Assembly: GCA_009741485.1 (NCBI GenBank)
Contig: CM019238.1
Coordinates: forward strand, 13,654,908 to 13,718,907
From: Malurus cyaneus samueli
Taxonomy: Eukaryota; Chordata; Aves; Passeriformes; Maluridae
Direction: 5' to 3'
Length of the DNA stretch: 64,000 nucleotides
In this document: in pieces, positions 12,798-25,160 of the stretch
Layout of the letters: each line of letters starts with the position of its first letter
Numbering within the stretch: position 1 is the stretch's first letter
Notes under the pieces: model-generated
Seen by the model: the letters and a program-made list of their open reading frames with translations, nothing else
Databases searched by the model: none
Told to the model about the DNA's origin: nothing
Program-made: the position numbers and the translations under genes

Positions 12798-12854
12798 CGT
12801 GTGTCCCGCGGGCTCCGCCGCCTCAGCGCCCGCCGCCCGCCCGGCCGCCATCAT
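12798..12854 (-). CDS. Candidate first coding exon of an unidentified leftward gene
   Basis: On the minus strand two adjacent ATGs (12854 and 12851) in a YY1-like context open 19 codons that are Ala/Gly/Glu-rich, and end at a donor ACG followed by GTCAGT (12792-12797). This layout, a start codon on the YY1 motif of a CpG island, is common in housekeeping genes. The peptide is low-complexity and identifies nothing. It could equally be 5'UTR or chance. The direction was chosen because good minus-strand splice sites lie to the left. Confidence 0.3.
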
Positions 12855-13027
12855 GGAATGCGCGCACCGCGCCTGCGCCGCCGCGGCGCGGCCCGCCAAC
12901 CACGCCCGCGTGGATCCGCGGCTCACGGACACTCGCGCCCGCCGAAAGCTGCGCGGGGGGGCCGCCGGACGGACCGGGGGTGGTGGCACCTGAGGGCGGG
13001 TGAGATGTCTGGACATTGTCTGTGCTT

Positions 13028-13094
13028 CCCGGACAGTGGCCGTCACCCCCGGACACTGTTTGTCACCCCCGGACACTGTTTGTCACCCCCCGGT
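13028..13094. repeat. 20-bp tandem repeat at the edge of the CpG island
   Basis: Units TGTCACCCCCGGACACTGTT at 13041-13060, 13061-13080 and a partial third copy, with a diverged unit before them. Confidence 0.8.
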
Positions 13095-13489
13095 CATCCC
13101 TGTGTCACCGAACAGTGTCCCGGCCCCCTCGGGGGTCTCCAGTCTCCATCCCTCCCCGTGCCAGGACCGGGGTGAGCAGTGGGTTTCTCATTTCGTACAT
13201 TTCACCTTCACAATTTGTGCGGTCACAGCGCGTGCCTGACCCTAAAACTGCGTCCTGACACCAAAATCATTAATGGTGACAACAGGAAAGCGAGGCGATG
13301 ATCCCAACTGAGGGGGCAAAGAGAAGAGCAAGGAGATGTTTCATCCCTGAGTGTCCTCATGTGGTGCCAGAGGAGGTTTAATTGGATATTATGGAAAATT
13401 TCTTCTTGGGGAGAACTGTCAAGCGCTGGCACAGCTGTGCAAAGCACCATCCCACCCCAGAGACCCCATCCTGGCAGGGTTTAAGACTC

Positions 13490-13615
13490 CTGGGGTTGTG
13501 GCACTTGGGGACTTGGGTTAGTGGTGGTGGCCTTGGCAGTGCTGGGGTTGCACTCGTTCTTGGGAGTCTTTTCCAACCTGAATATTCCTGTTTTTCCATG
13601 ATCCTGTGTATCCTG
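13490..13615 (+). mobile_element. CR1 LINE tail fragment
   Basis: GTGGCACTTGGGGACTTGGG, TAGTGGTGGTGGCCTTGGCA and TCTTTTCCAACCTGAATATT, ending in CCATGATCCTGTG, match the CR1 3' end in plus orientation. Confidence 0.85.
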
Positions 13616-16600
13616 ACAGGCAGCTCCATTCCCATGTCCAGCCTCGGAGCATCCCAAGCCCTGCTTCAAATAGGATCAAGGGCAGGGGCTGAAAAAAACC
13701 CTGCTGGGCTGCAGAGCCCTTCTGGCACATGCATTTTTTTCCCCTGGCAATTAATATCCCAATAAATTTGAAACTCTTCACCTTATTTCCACCAGGCAGT
13801 TTACACCAATATATTTCCATTAATGTGTTTTTTAAAATGTGCCTCGAACTTGCTTAAAGCAGCAATTTTAGGGTTGTTTTGTGCAGAATTCAGCTCTGTG
13901 TGGATGTAAAATAAATGTGACAGCTGTGCTTTTATACAAGCCCCACATAAACTGTGGATCACAGCAGAAAAAGGTCACACTTGACATTTATATGCAATAT
14001 AATAAATGTGTATATATATCTATATAATAAACATGGACCAACCTTTTAAAATGAATGAGCTTGTGTTTACCCCTGGATTGATCTTCAATGTGTTTGTCAT
14101 GAATATAGAAAATTTTATGATGAATGGAAGAAATTGTTCCTTCGTGTCAGAGAATTTCTCTCTGGAGACTGGTGGAAGGGGTTGATTTGCCATAGCGAAC
14201 TCCCTGTGCCAGACAGGACTAAAATAAATTCCCATCCATCTTTTTAAACAAGCAAACCCTGGTAAAAAAGGCCAGAGGTGGTGGTGGCTGCTGATTTTTT
14301 TTGGCAATTAATAGGTTACCTTGTTAAATAAAGGCCAAAACCCCTCTCAGAATAACTTTACCGTTAATTTTAGTCATATAGGCCCATAAAATGATGAATA
14401 TATCCCCTGCTAATTGAGAACAAACAGTGAAAGAACATAAAATCTGTTGCATCTGAAAACCAAATTTTTGTAGTTGAATGCACGACCAATTCCAGGTGGA
14501 AAAGGCAACTCAAACCTTTTCCTCTTAACAAGATAATTGGTAAAAATCCCTGCACTGAAATTTCCTCTTCTTTCTACCCCTTCCACAAGTTTTCCCTGCA
14601 CACGTGTGACTCCTGGTCTGACTCTTTTCCCTGTGAAATAATGTGGATCAGCACATCCCATGTTCCATTACGGTTGATAAGAACCTATAAATTTGCCTAT
14701 TAAATAAACTGAAATCTTCAGACAAGGATTTAGAGGCAAAATAATCTGCTCCTCTGTTTTGAGTCACATCATGATATTATCCCTGATATTAAACTCTTCA
14801 TTTCACTGATGACCCCAACTGGAATTCTTTAATTAATTCTTTAATTCCAGTTCCCATTTAAAATCTGGGAACTCAGAAAATGTGGAACACCAGATCAGCA
14901 CAGGACTGCTGTGAGTGCAGGCCTGCTTTAGGAACAAAAGGTTGGTTAATAATTTCACCTTTGAGAGAATTCCTGGAATCTCCAGCACTCCATCTCAGGA
15001 ATCTTAGAACTCCAAGGCTCTAACTAATCTGCAGTGCCCCAGGGATTTCATTTCTGAAGTGAAATATTTGGGCTGAATTTTTGGGAGATCTCCTGAAAGA
15101 GACCCACCAGATGCGATGTGGAAATGTGACACACTTTGCACCGAGTGAACTTTGCTGCTGAAAGCAGAGACTCAAGGACTGTTTTGACTCCCCAGGCTCA
15201 GTTTTTATCCATTTCCAGCTAAACCTTACAAACTGTGACGGGTGGTGATGTCCTGTGCCCGATATCCAGAATAAAGAAGGTCCTTGGGAGGGAATGCTGA
15301 GCATTCTTTGCTCTGAAAGCTCCCGGACCTCCCAGCTTTAATTAGGGCAAGAATTCCTTTGTAGGTAATAACAGAGCGTGGAAAAATCCTTTTCCTTTTT
15401 TCCCCCAGCCTTTCATTAAATCAATTTTCTCCCCTTAAATTTCTGTTGTAAATGGATCTCATATCCTAGCAAGGTGCTCACTGGTCATTCCAGCAAACAT
15501 CTGTGGAAAAAATTCTGGGATTGCAGCTCATTTCCAGCAAGTGTCAGGATGAAAGATCTCAAACCTGCCCACATCCCACGGGCTCCAGAGCTCCTTTAAA
15601 ACTCCAACTGCTCCCACCCCATGGAAAAGCAATGACCCAATGTTTGCTGCCTACACCCAGACTGCCACGGGATGACTGAGAGGGAAAGCTGTTTTTTTAC
15701 AGCTGGAAAGTGAGGTGAGGCTGGAGGCAGAGGCGGGATGTTCCAGATGGAAAAGCCGCCCGGGAGGAATATTTGGCGTGAGGAGCGCCGTGACCAAACT
15801 GCCTGCGAGGAAGGCTCTGATTAAATGGGTCAGGAATTACATGGAACGAGGCTGAGGGCAGCTTTAACTCTATTTTGAAATTCCTGGAGAGCCACAAGGA
15901 CACTGTGAGGACAGCGGGTTCCACACAGGGAGGCAGCGATTGGGTTGGGGAAAGTTGGATTTTGTGGAAATTTTTGCCCAGATTGTCCTTTCAGTCTGGA
16001 GAGGGAGAGGGCACCGGGTCAGGGGTGGATCCAGGCCTGGGAAGGAGGAATTAAAAATAGCAGAATATAAGATCAGAGAACATTTGGCGAAAGGAAAGGG
16101 AAAGAGAAAAGAAATGGGAAGTGGAAATGAGTCAGGAGGGAGGGAAGAGAGGACAAATGGGATGAAATCTGGGTTTATAAAGGAAAGGCAGGCTCTGAAA
16201 TGGAAAAGGGCAATTAAGGAGAGTCCGTCTTAACAAAACAATGGCAAGAGGCAGTGCCAAAAATATGCTCATTCTCTCCCTAGAAAATTTGGGATTGCAA
16301 TTTCATTTATTTTCATTTGCCCATTCAACTGCTCTAGGTGAGTTAATAAAAATAAAGGGGCAGGGAGAAAGGAAAACATTAAAGAAATGGAAAAGGAAAG
16401 ACTTGGACAGAGGGGGGAGAAAAGAAAGATAAGAGGAATATTGCAATTACAACATATCCCAGTCTGAACGTGGGTTGGGGAGCTTGAATAACAAAACCCC
16501 GGATACACAACTGCTCTCCACAGCAACACCCCACTTATCAGGGGCATTAGCAGCTGTCCTGCATTTCTAGTTCCAGCCCTTGATAAAAATGTTTGGTTTT

Positions 16601-17057
16601 CCATCCTTTGACTACAGAAATGACGGATCTGGTTTTCTGAACTTGTGTCGAGCAAAGCCTCCCCTCTCTCGCCTTCGCTGGGAGCTGCGGGGTTGGAACG
16701 CATTCCCTTGGTTTTTCCTGGCTGTGCACAAATTCCCGTCTGCTCCAGGAGGGAGTGAGGCAGGGCAGCCTGGCAAATGAAATTCCCTGGAGCAGCTCCT
16801 TGCTGGGAGCTGTGCTGGGATCTGCAGGAGCGAACAGCGAGGTTGGAGCAGATTTTCCACCCGTGCACGTTGGCACCGCTCCATCCGCACCCGGGGCGTT
16901 TTCTCCAGGAGGGATTTGCTCCACGGGGAGCAAAGCAGCATTTGGGGATGTGGGTTTGGAAAGTAGAGCGGTGGGAAAAGCCTGGAGAGCATTGAGAAGG
17001 TTTCCTCAAAGGTCACTGGGACATGCCTGTTCCTCTGCAGGTGCCCCCATCCCTATT
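13616..17057. other. Intergenic, mostly unique sequence
   Basis: No gene recognised. AT-rich blocks at 13800-14060 and 14330-14480 have low repeat character and could be conserved non-coding elements. A polypurine stretch runs from about 16075 to 16440. Confidence 0.4.
16075..16440 (+). repeat. Polypurine-rich tract
   Basis: Plus strand strongly biased to G and A, including a 26-nt run with no pyrimidine (16089-16114) and a second dense block at about 16350-16440. Interruptions are few. Confidence 0.75.
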
Positions 17058-17180
17058 CCATGGAATCACAGAATCCTGAGATGATTTGGTAGAAAGGGAC
17101 AATAAAACCATCCAGTTTCACTCAGTTGACACCTTCAACTATCCCAGATTGCTCCAAGCTCGTCCAACTGCTGTTTCTTT
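17058..17180 (-). mobile_element. CR1 tail fragment
   Basis: Begins GGAATCACAGAATCCTGAGA, then GGTAGAAAGGGACAATAAAA and CCATCCAGTTTCACTCAGTT, then CCCAGATTGCTCCAAGC. This is the CR1 3' end in reverse orientation. Confidence 0.75.
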
Positions 17181-20100
17181 GCTGCTGAAACACAGAAGCG
17201 AATCAACACCAACAGAAATGATTTAGGGCTCTTCAACACCCACTAAACCAACAGGCGGCCCCTGCAGAGGCACAGGGTGGTACCAACACCAGTGACCAGT
17301 TCTGTCCTCTGTGTCATTAAAAATAATGCCATTTCAAGTGAAGAAACTGCACCAAGTTTGCAGATTTTCTTCTGGGCTCAGTGATATTCACAGAACTCTC
17401 TGTGGTTTTCATTCCCAGCTCAGTTCTGGCGGTGCCCTTACAGCAAAAAGAGAGGTGTATTAAGAGGAAAATAAAGATTTTTGGCATTGGTATGGCCAGG
17501 CCAGAACAGACAGACAGATAGGGGAGCCTGGCAGGGCGTGGACACGCAGGTGGACAGCACATTTTGCTCTCTGTGCTCCTTTCTCCAAGCAGGAGCCAGA
17601 ACCCCCCAAGAGCCCTCACTCCAAAGCAGGAACTCCCAGACCTTCTCCCATCAGATCCCACCGAACTCCAGCCCTAAATCCACAAACCTGTTGGCACGAA
17701 GTCACCATAAAACCCAACCAAAAGCCCTGCAGGGCCCACAACAAACACTGCTGGTGTTTATGGCTGCTGGAGGTGGGCAGGGATGATGTTCAGGCGTGGG
17801 GAACACCTGCTTTATGATTCCTTCACTCGTTATGGGGCAGAGCCCGTGAGCAAACACTGCATATCCTGACCTCGAGCTGCTGCCACACCTCCTGTGCCCC
17901 ATCCTGCAGGCTGGAAACACAACAGGGGCTGTTTGGGAAAGGGAATTAAACCCTGGCCCACTGAAGATTGTCCTGTGAGCACAGAGGAAAAGCTGAGCTC
18001 ACCCTCATCCCTCTCCAGTGCAGGAGGGAGGGCTGGAGCTCCCACCTTGCTGCTGGATACCTGTAAATGGTAAAAACCTGGAACAGGGACGTTGTTCCTC
18101 ACTTTCCTCAGCCCCAGTCTGGAGCTGCTGTCTCCAGCAGGTGGAGGAGGCTGTGGAGCACCTTCCTGGTCTCTCACACACACCTTTCCCACCTCCTGCG
18201 AGGTCTTTCTGCTCCGTTTCTCCTCCGTTTATTCAGCAAGGGCCACGATAGAATCAAACATCTCATTTCAGTCCTGTTCCAAGCACTGGCTGTGTCTACT
18301 CATAAATCTGTCACTCTTGCCCCAAGCCAAGAGACAAACTAGAAAAAAAAAAAAAACCCAAATCCAAATAGACTGGAGAACTCTGTGCCTCAGGAACGTT
18401 TTGGGAATAGGAAGGTCTGAGCAGAACTTTGGGAAGCAGCATGGCACTGCTCTGGAGCAGCTGGGGAAAACAGGATCTCCTGGTAGGATGGAGCCCATCC
18501 TGCCTCGCTCCCTGGTGCTGCAGCATCCCCAGAGCACAGGGAAAAGGCAGCAGCCATGGCAGCAGTGGGAAGGCTCAGGAGCAGGAGCAGAGTCACTCCC
18601 AGGTGGATTCAGGGACAGTTCTCCCACTGACCTGGTCACAGGGACACCAGGGCTGGGTCAGGCCTGCTCACCTGGAAACGTGGTCACAATTCCAAATAAC
18701 TGGAGGCTCACAAAACAAAAAAAATGTCATTTAAACATGGTAGAGCTGGGGGATTCTCGTCCTCACTCTGGTGGTGAAATGAGAAAGCCAGAATAAGTTT
18801 GCCACCAGCTTTTATAAATCAGAGTGAAGCTGTTTAACCCATCTGTGAAGTGCTTTCCTGCTGCTCTCCATGAAGAGAACATCTCCAAGATGCTGAAGAA
18901 GCACCTGAATCCTGTGTTTTTATCCCAAAGAAGGGATTTCCCTCCCTGGGCTGGGCAGGGGCTCACTTCCCTGCATGGAGTTCAGCTGTGAAGGGTCTTT
19001 GGAGTGCACAACAGGCACTGGAGCCAATATCTGGAGAATAGAGAGGAGGGGAAGGACAAAAAAAAAAAAAAAAAAGGAAAGGAAGCAAGCAGAATAAATC
19101 TGAATTGTAACAAAATTATAGCCTGATTGAAATCTCCACATTTGGAATTGATTTTTTCCATCGGACAAAAGGCTGAGCGTTTAGCTGTTGAAACACTGAT
19201 CTCTTTTTTAACTTGTTCTGCAGGGCACATCCAGGGGAGATGCAGGTGACCCTGAGCAGTGAGGGACTGATAGAAGCTGAAATATTCCCGTGTCAGGTGT
19301 AATGTGATGCTCATCCCTTTGTTTGGGCCGTTTCCTTCCTGCCGGGCAGGTTTCCACCTTCCCACAGGTTCACTTGTTTTTCTGGCTGCTGCCCTTCTTT
19401 TTTTAAACTTTCCCCAAGTCACTTTTAGAGAGAGAAAACCCATTTCCCTCTGTGTTGGCACTGAAATTTCCCCTCAACCCCATGCACAGAAGGTTTGCTG
19501 TCGATCCCTGGGCTGAGAGCACTGGAAGCTGTGGCACCTTTGGGAAAAGCCTCTCGCCCGTGCTCCATGATCTCCCTGCTCCCTGTCCACATGGGACTTC
19601 AATTGTTTCACTCCAGTTCTCCATTGTCTCTCTGCAGAGCTCTATTTCTTTCCTATCTGGCATTTCCCTCCCTGTCCCCAAACAACCTCTTTTACTTGCT
19701 CTCTCCTACAATAACCCCATTCCTCATGATTGTTTCCATTCCCTTTTCTTTTTTCTTTTTTTTTGTTGTTTTTTAAATTTGTTTTTTGCTAGATGGAGGC
19801 CTGGGGGCCCCTCTTCCAGCCACAAAGAGGTTGGAGCTGGAGCACCATCCCCTTCCCATCAGATCGGTGTCCTCAGCACTGCAGAGAAGGGACTCTCCCC
19901 ACTCCAAGGAGCATTTTGTATCTGATTTATTTTATATCACTGCAGACCCATGGACAGGTCTGGGATGCAAATAAAAAGCAGCCACATGGCATGAGAAAGT
20001 CAGGAGCACTTCAGACTAAAGGGGGAAAAAAAACCAGCAAAAAAAGGCAGAGATGCAGCTGTGAAAAATTCAAATATTGGCTCCTCCAGGAAAGCTCCAC

Positions 20101-22224
20101 ACTGCATGCATTACTGAAATCTGCTTATTTGTTTGGGGCTAATGATCTCGGTTTGAGATCGGTGTGGAGTTGTTCTCCACCCTCAGAGGAAGGTCCAAGC
20201 AGGGATATTCCATGTGAGGCAGTGGCACCAGGAGCCTTTCTCAGCTGGGAGACAGAACCTGTGGGTAGAGTTATCGAGGACACTTTCAAAGAGAAAGCAG
20301 GAAAAAAAACAAATAGGCCCCTTTCCACCTTTCCATCTTCTCTTGCTATGAAAAGCCATCCTCACTGCCTTCCCCACTGCTGTGAGCGTGGATTTTCAGG
20401 GATCCTTTCCAAAGGCTCTGGAAGCTCTGGGAGCGCTGCCTTCGCCATCCCATTGCTCTGGAGAAGGGACTGGTGGCTCTGGTGGCTCCAGAGGCTGCAG
20501 ATGGAACTGGAGCAGCTGGAGCTGAGGCCATCCGTGAGGATTGATGTGGGGATTGATGTGGGGATTGTCTGTGAGCTCCAGAGGCGGATTTTCCCATCAC
20601 CTGTGAGAAAAGCAGGAGTGAGGTGAGGAGCACGGGGCTGTGACATTTGCTGAGTGTGCCTTGAAGCTGCCTCTGCAGGGCACTGCTCCTGACCACAACC
20701 CCTGGCACTCCCCCTGAACTGGTGGCGAGCTCAGGATGAACTTTCCCACTGGAAAAGGTGGTGGAGACTGTCCTGGTGCTCCACCATCTGTCCCTGCCCC
20801 ACTGCTTCATTCACACACCCAGAATAAATAACTTCCCAGGGCAGCCCTGGCTAATTAGGGGTTAGATAATGACTGAGATAAGCACACCAGGATGAGGATA
20901 GATTGGTGTTAGAGTTGTGAGAGGGGGGTGAGGAGCTCCTGTGTGATGGGGAGGGATTTGGGACCAATCCTGGATTTCTTCTGCCTCAGTGAGGGACAAG
21001 GCAGCCAAACCCCAGCGATGGCATTGCCCCATTCCCACCTCCTGAGACGCCGTGTTTGAGCCACCTCATGCAATAAAAAGCTTGGAATGACCCTCTTGGA
21101 TCTTATTTGTGCTCTGCTGGAGCCAGGGGAAAGCCTCTGAACATGAAATATTTGTACCCGTGACCGCTCACCCCGGAGAGCCCCCAAATCCTTCCCTCGG
21201 TGACGCGTGTGGCCTCGGTGTCTGCCCCAGCTGTTTCTCCAAAAACAAACAAACATTTTGAGAGAGCTGCAGGACTCTGGTTTCGTACAAATATGAAGCA
21301 ATGTGCTTTTCACTTCCCCTCTGTGCTGTTACTTCATGTTTTCCTCCCAGCAGCGTCCTCGGGCAGCGCGTGTGGGACATGGGCTGGCCTTTTGTCACCG
21401 TGTCACTCAGCGGGGTTTGCTAATCCCTGCTCGTATCAAAGGTTACGTGGCTTTAAAACCCTCCTTCTGATGGATGAAATGCTGTCAGAGTCTCCTCAGG
21501 GGGCTCTGACCCCTTTATCTTTGGGACAGGTTTGGGTCACCTCAGCCCCGGTGTTGAGGGGTCTCAGCCTGGCTCTGGTCCCTTCTCTGGAGCACCACGA
21601 GCCCTTTTCCCACAGATGAGGAATCTGCTCCAGGTTTGTAGGGAATCGTCCACCACATCCTTCCCACCTGAGCACCAGGAAAAAGAGAGAGAACCCAAAG
21701 CAGCCGTGGAGCCCTGTGAACCTCTGGCACACTGAGCCGGGGTGATGAAGGACGTGAGGAGTGTGGGAGGAGATGCTGCTGACAGGAGGCAGCGGCTCAA
21801 GGCCACTTTGGGGGGACTTCTCATTCCATTTTCCTTGAAAAGCCATGGTGAAAGGGCAGCGTAGCATTTTCCAGCCCTTGCTCACGTCAGCAGCTTCCTG
21901 CCGTGAGTAACGGGGGGAGAGCAGGGCAGAGAGAAGGGGCTGCCTCAGGGTTACTCAGAAAGGAAATAAAGCCTCAGTGATATCCTGGGAGAGATGCAAC
22001 CCCAACAGCCCAGCCACAGGCTGCCTTTTGCAATAACTGCCCCCAAAGCCAGCAGCTCTGAGCCAGCCCTTGGCAGCTCCAGGGTTGGACAAAGCACCTG
22101 CAGGAGCCTCCTGTGCTGTGTGGAGGTGATTCCCACAGCAGGGACACAGTGACACTGTTCCTCTTGTCCTTGAACCCTCCAGGGGTTACTGGGGAGGCTC
22201 AGAGGGCTGTGGGGAGCCTTGGAA
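17181..22224. other. Intergenic, no gene recognised
   Basis: Unique sequence with A-runs (18342-18357; 19060-19077), a T-rich stretch at about 19740-19790, and a short 14-bp GGGATTGATGTG-type repeat near 20538-20568. Longer open frames are compositional and share no recognisable domain. Confidence 0.4.
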
Positions 22225-22600
22225 TCATAAAATACCCTGAGCAGGAAGGGCCCTACAAGGATCAGAGTCCAGTTCTTGACCCTGCCCAGACCCCCCAACA
22301 ATCCCCCCCGTTCATCCCTGGCAGTGCTGTCCAAACTCTCCTGAGCTCTGGCAGCCTTGGGGCTGTGCCCATTCCTGGGGAGCCTGGGCAGTGCCCAGCA
22401 CCCTCTGGGGGAAGAACCTTTCCCTAAAATCCAGCCTGACTGTGCCCTGACACAGCTCCAGCCATTCCCTGTGTCCTGTCCCTCTCACAGGGAGCAGAGA
22501 TCGGAGTTGCCCCTCTGGAACTGAACTGAACTCCCTTCAGTTCCCCCTTCTCAAGGCTGAACAACCCAAGTGACCTCAGCCTTGCCAAAGTTAAACCCAA
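22225..22600 (-). mobile_element. CR1 LINE 3' fragment
   Basis: GGAATCATAAAATACCCTGA, then GGAAGGGCCCTACAAGGATC, CTGGGGAGCCTGGGCAGTGC, AACCTTTCCCTAAAATCCAG and CTGTGTCCTGTCCCTCTC: a long reverse-orientation CR1 3' end. Confidence 0.85.
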
Positions 22601-24959
22601 GCAGAGCATCAGGGAGCTGTGCTGCTCACAAATAAAGGGATTTTAATGGGCCAAACCCAAACCAAACTCTCTTTAATCTTTACCTCCCACAGCAGAGATC
22701 TGCAGCAGTGCTCCTGGACTTGGAATTTTTAGTAATGATCAAAACAGTGGGGTTTTGCTACCTCCTTCTTTCTGTCCCTCCCAGCCTGGTGAAGATCCAT
22801 CAGGAATGTGTTTATTGACCTGACAAAGGGCCTTTGCTTTGCTCCCGGAGCAGCCTGGTTTCCTCTGAAGCGTAAGAAACCACACTGACAAGAGCAAAAC
22901 GGGCACATTTCCCCTTCCAGTGAAGTCTGCAAATATTCCAAATAGCTGTTGGTACATGTGGCCACTCGCAGGGCTGGAATTAAGGGTTTGGGAGAAGCAG
23001 GGTTGAGTTCCCAACCTTGCTGATCCCGAGAGGGATTTGTAACCCCGAGTGTCAGGCTGGGCTTTTCACCCCTCTGGTTTGTTTGCAGGAATGTTTCTGA
23101 GACATTTTGTTGCTTACTGAGTGTAAAAATGTAAAAATTTTAGTGCTGATGGTATTTTAAAATCTGATTGGTTTTCCTTCATTTTTGCTCCTTGATTTTT
23201 TCCCCAGTAATTGGGTGATACCCTGAGTAGGTGAAGGATAAAGGGCCTGGTGTTCTCTCTCCTGCCATGTGGGATAAATCCCTCTCCTAATGTCAGACCT
23301 CAGTGGAAATGGGGAAAAAATGCTAAATTAAGATTCAGCTTGAGAATTAAGTCCTGCTAAGGGACCCAAATCTTCTCAGTGCACAGATCCCTGGGGAATC
23401 CAGGCAGTGAGAATGGATTGAGCCCCTCCAGCCCTGAAATCCTTGCCCAGGAATGGGGAGTGTGGCAGAAGGCACCGTGCTCCGAGCAGGAATGAGAGGA
23501 AATCTCTCTTTATTGCCAGTGCTTGGAGTTTATTGCTCGTTAAACTGAAGGGCTGTTGGCTTCTCACATCCCCCAGGAGTTTTATGGGAAAGCAGTTTAT
23601 GGGATAAGCGGGCAGTTCCTGAACCTCCCAGCCTTTTCCTTTGGTGGGAGACACGCAGGACCATTCCATTCCCGTGTGGATAACCAGTTTCTTGCAGAGC
23701 TTTTCACCCACAGCTGCATTGTTTTGGTGAGAAAAAAAACCCCCAGACACACCCAGGATGAGGAGGTGATGCCCAAGGGCTGTACTCACCACCAGCTCCC
23801 GGTGGAAGCTCTGCAGGTCCATCCTGGGACACTCATCCCATGGAAATTCAGCCTTTTTTAGGCAAAATCAAGGGTGCAATGGGTGCTCAAGGCAGGAGGA
23901 GGACGCTGGGTGCTTCCACAGCTGGGTCCTGAAAAACAGGGGAAAACAAAACGAAGGCAGAGAGGGAAACACGAAGATTGTGAAATAAAATGAAGGTGAG
24001 GATGGGAGGGGAGGAACGAGGGGGTCAACGCCAGAGGAAACGGGACAAAGTGACGGGAGAGGAGCTGGGGCCGGACTAAAAAAGAAAGAGGAAACCTCGG
24101 CAGCGGCAGGCGGAGGCTCCGGGAATGGCTCAGCACTAGGGGACACCATCGGACCAGAAAAAAGTCTGGGTTCGAGCAAAAACCCAACCCGCTCGCTTTC
24201 CTTTTCTGTGCACGCTGTCACAGCACCAGGATGGCAGTCGGTCCCCTCTTCCCGGCTCCTGTCCCGTTGTCCAGCCCATAAAAACGCTACCATTCCTCAC
24301 TTGCCTCATCCCGCTAACAATTCCTGTTTCCCTGCACAGATTTCTCCCTGTTCCTGAGCAAAACCTGCTCGGGATTTGCTGCCAGGGTGGCACTTTTGTG
24401 TGCCCCAGGGCAAAGGCACAGGCGGGGACATTGTCTGTCTGTCCCCTGGAGCTGATGGCCAAATCCCTGCTCGCCCCTGCGGGATGGATGGAGCTTCAAA
24501 AGCAGACACCCCACTGCAGATCCCGCACCTTCTTCAGGAAAAGCCAAGGAGAAAACGTTCCCAGCAGACTTTTCTGTGCAGGAACCTGTCCTTGAGATGT
24601 GTGACCAAAAAAATCACAGCCAAAAAAATCAGCCTTACCAAGAGCATCGCTGCCCTCCAAGTGTCTTCCAAGCACTTTCTGCCTGTAAATCCAAATTTAT
24701 CCAGGTTCTGGCAGATTTTTGTGGGGCTGCTCCACCTCTGCAAGGTCAACCAAAACCATCAAAACCCCAAGCAGCACCTGCAGGTGGTGGCCTGAATCCA
24801 GGGAAGTTGGGTTGCAGCAAAGGTCAGTTTGTCTGGAGCAAAATAACTCCAAAATGCTGGGCCAGGAGTGCCCCCAACATCTCAGCAACTTCCGTGCTGC
24901 TCCAAGCATTTATTCCACCATTATAAATTATTATTCTTAAACAAATATAAGACTCTGGT
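22601..24959. other. Intergenic, with a short CpG-enriched patch
   Basis: No gene recognised. At about 23.95-24.35 kb the plus strand is purine-rich then CpG-enriched, with a CATAAAAAC string at 24278-24286, which could be a minor promoter on either strand. Nothing else supports it. Confidence 0.35.
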
Positions 24960-24977
24960 GCTGTGTGCAAATTAAAT

Positions 24978-24983
24978 TTTATT
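24978..24983 (-). terminator. CYSLTR1: Predicted poly(A) signal AATAAA of CYSLTR1
   Basis: Canonical hexamer on the minus strand, in AT-rich sequence about 1.9 kb past the CYSLTR1 stop, followed on the minus strand by a TG-rich stretch (GTGCTGTG-like complement) suitable as a downstream element. Confidence 0.5.
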
Positions 24984-25021
24984 GTAGGGAAGAAAGATCC
25001 GTAACAGAGACTTTCAAACAA

Positions 25022-25160
25022 AACACACACACACACAAAAGCTGCCATTTCCTTTGATAAAACCACTATCTCATTCAAATAAAAAAGGCAAAAGGTTAAA
25101 AAATAACTCTGGTGCAATAAAAATGCTTTGCAACATATACATATATATATATACACACAC
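25022..25160. repeat. CA and TA microsatellites in the CYSLTR1 3'UTR
   Basis: A CA run at about 25024-25037 and a TA run merging into CA at about 25137-25160. Confidence 0.9.

Larger units (their letters stand above)
11750..13010. promoter_or_regulatory. CpG island
   Basis: This is the strongest CpG and GC enrichment in the window, peaking at 12.6-12.97 kb, with many GGGCGG/CCGCCC-like boxes. It sits between AT-rich unique sequence on the left and ordinary intergenic sequence on the right. A YY1-like element (CCATGATGGCGGCC on the minus strand at 12842-12855) and a plus-strand Kozak-like GCCGCCATCATGG overlap at its core, so the island could fire in either or both directions. Long open frames crossing it on both strands reflect low stop-codon density, not coding potential. 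Confidence 0.8.

Noticed and set aside
11754..13175. 473-codon plus-strand open frame and a 308-codon minus-strand frame across the CpG island
   Set aside because: Open only because stop codons are rare in very GC-rich sequence. The peptides are Pro/Arg/Gly low-complexity, made of degenerate repeats, with no domain.
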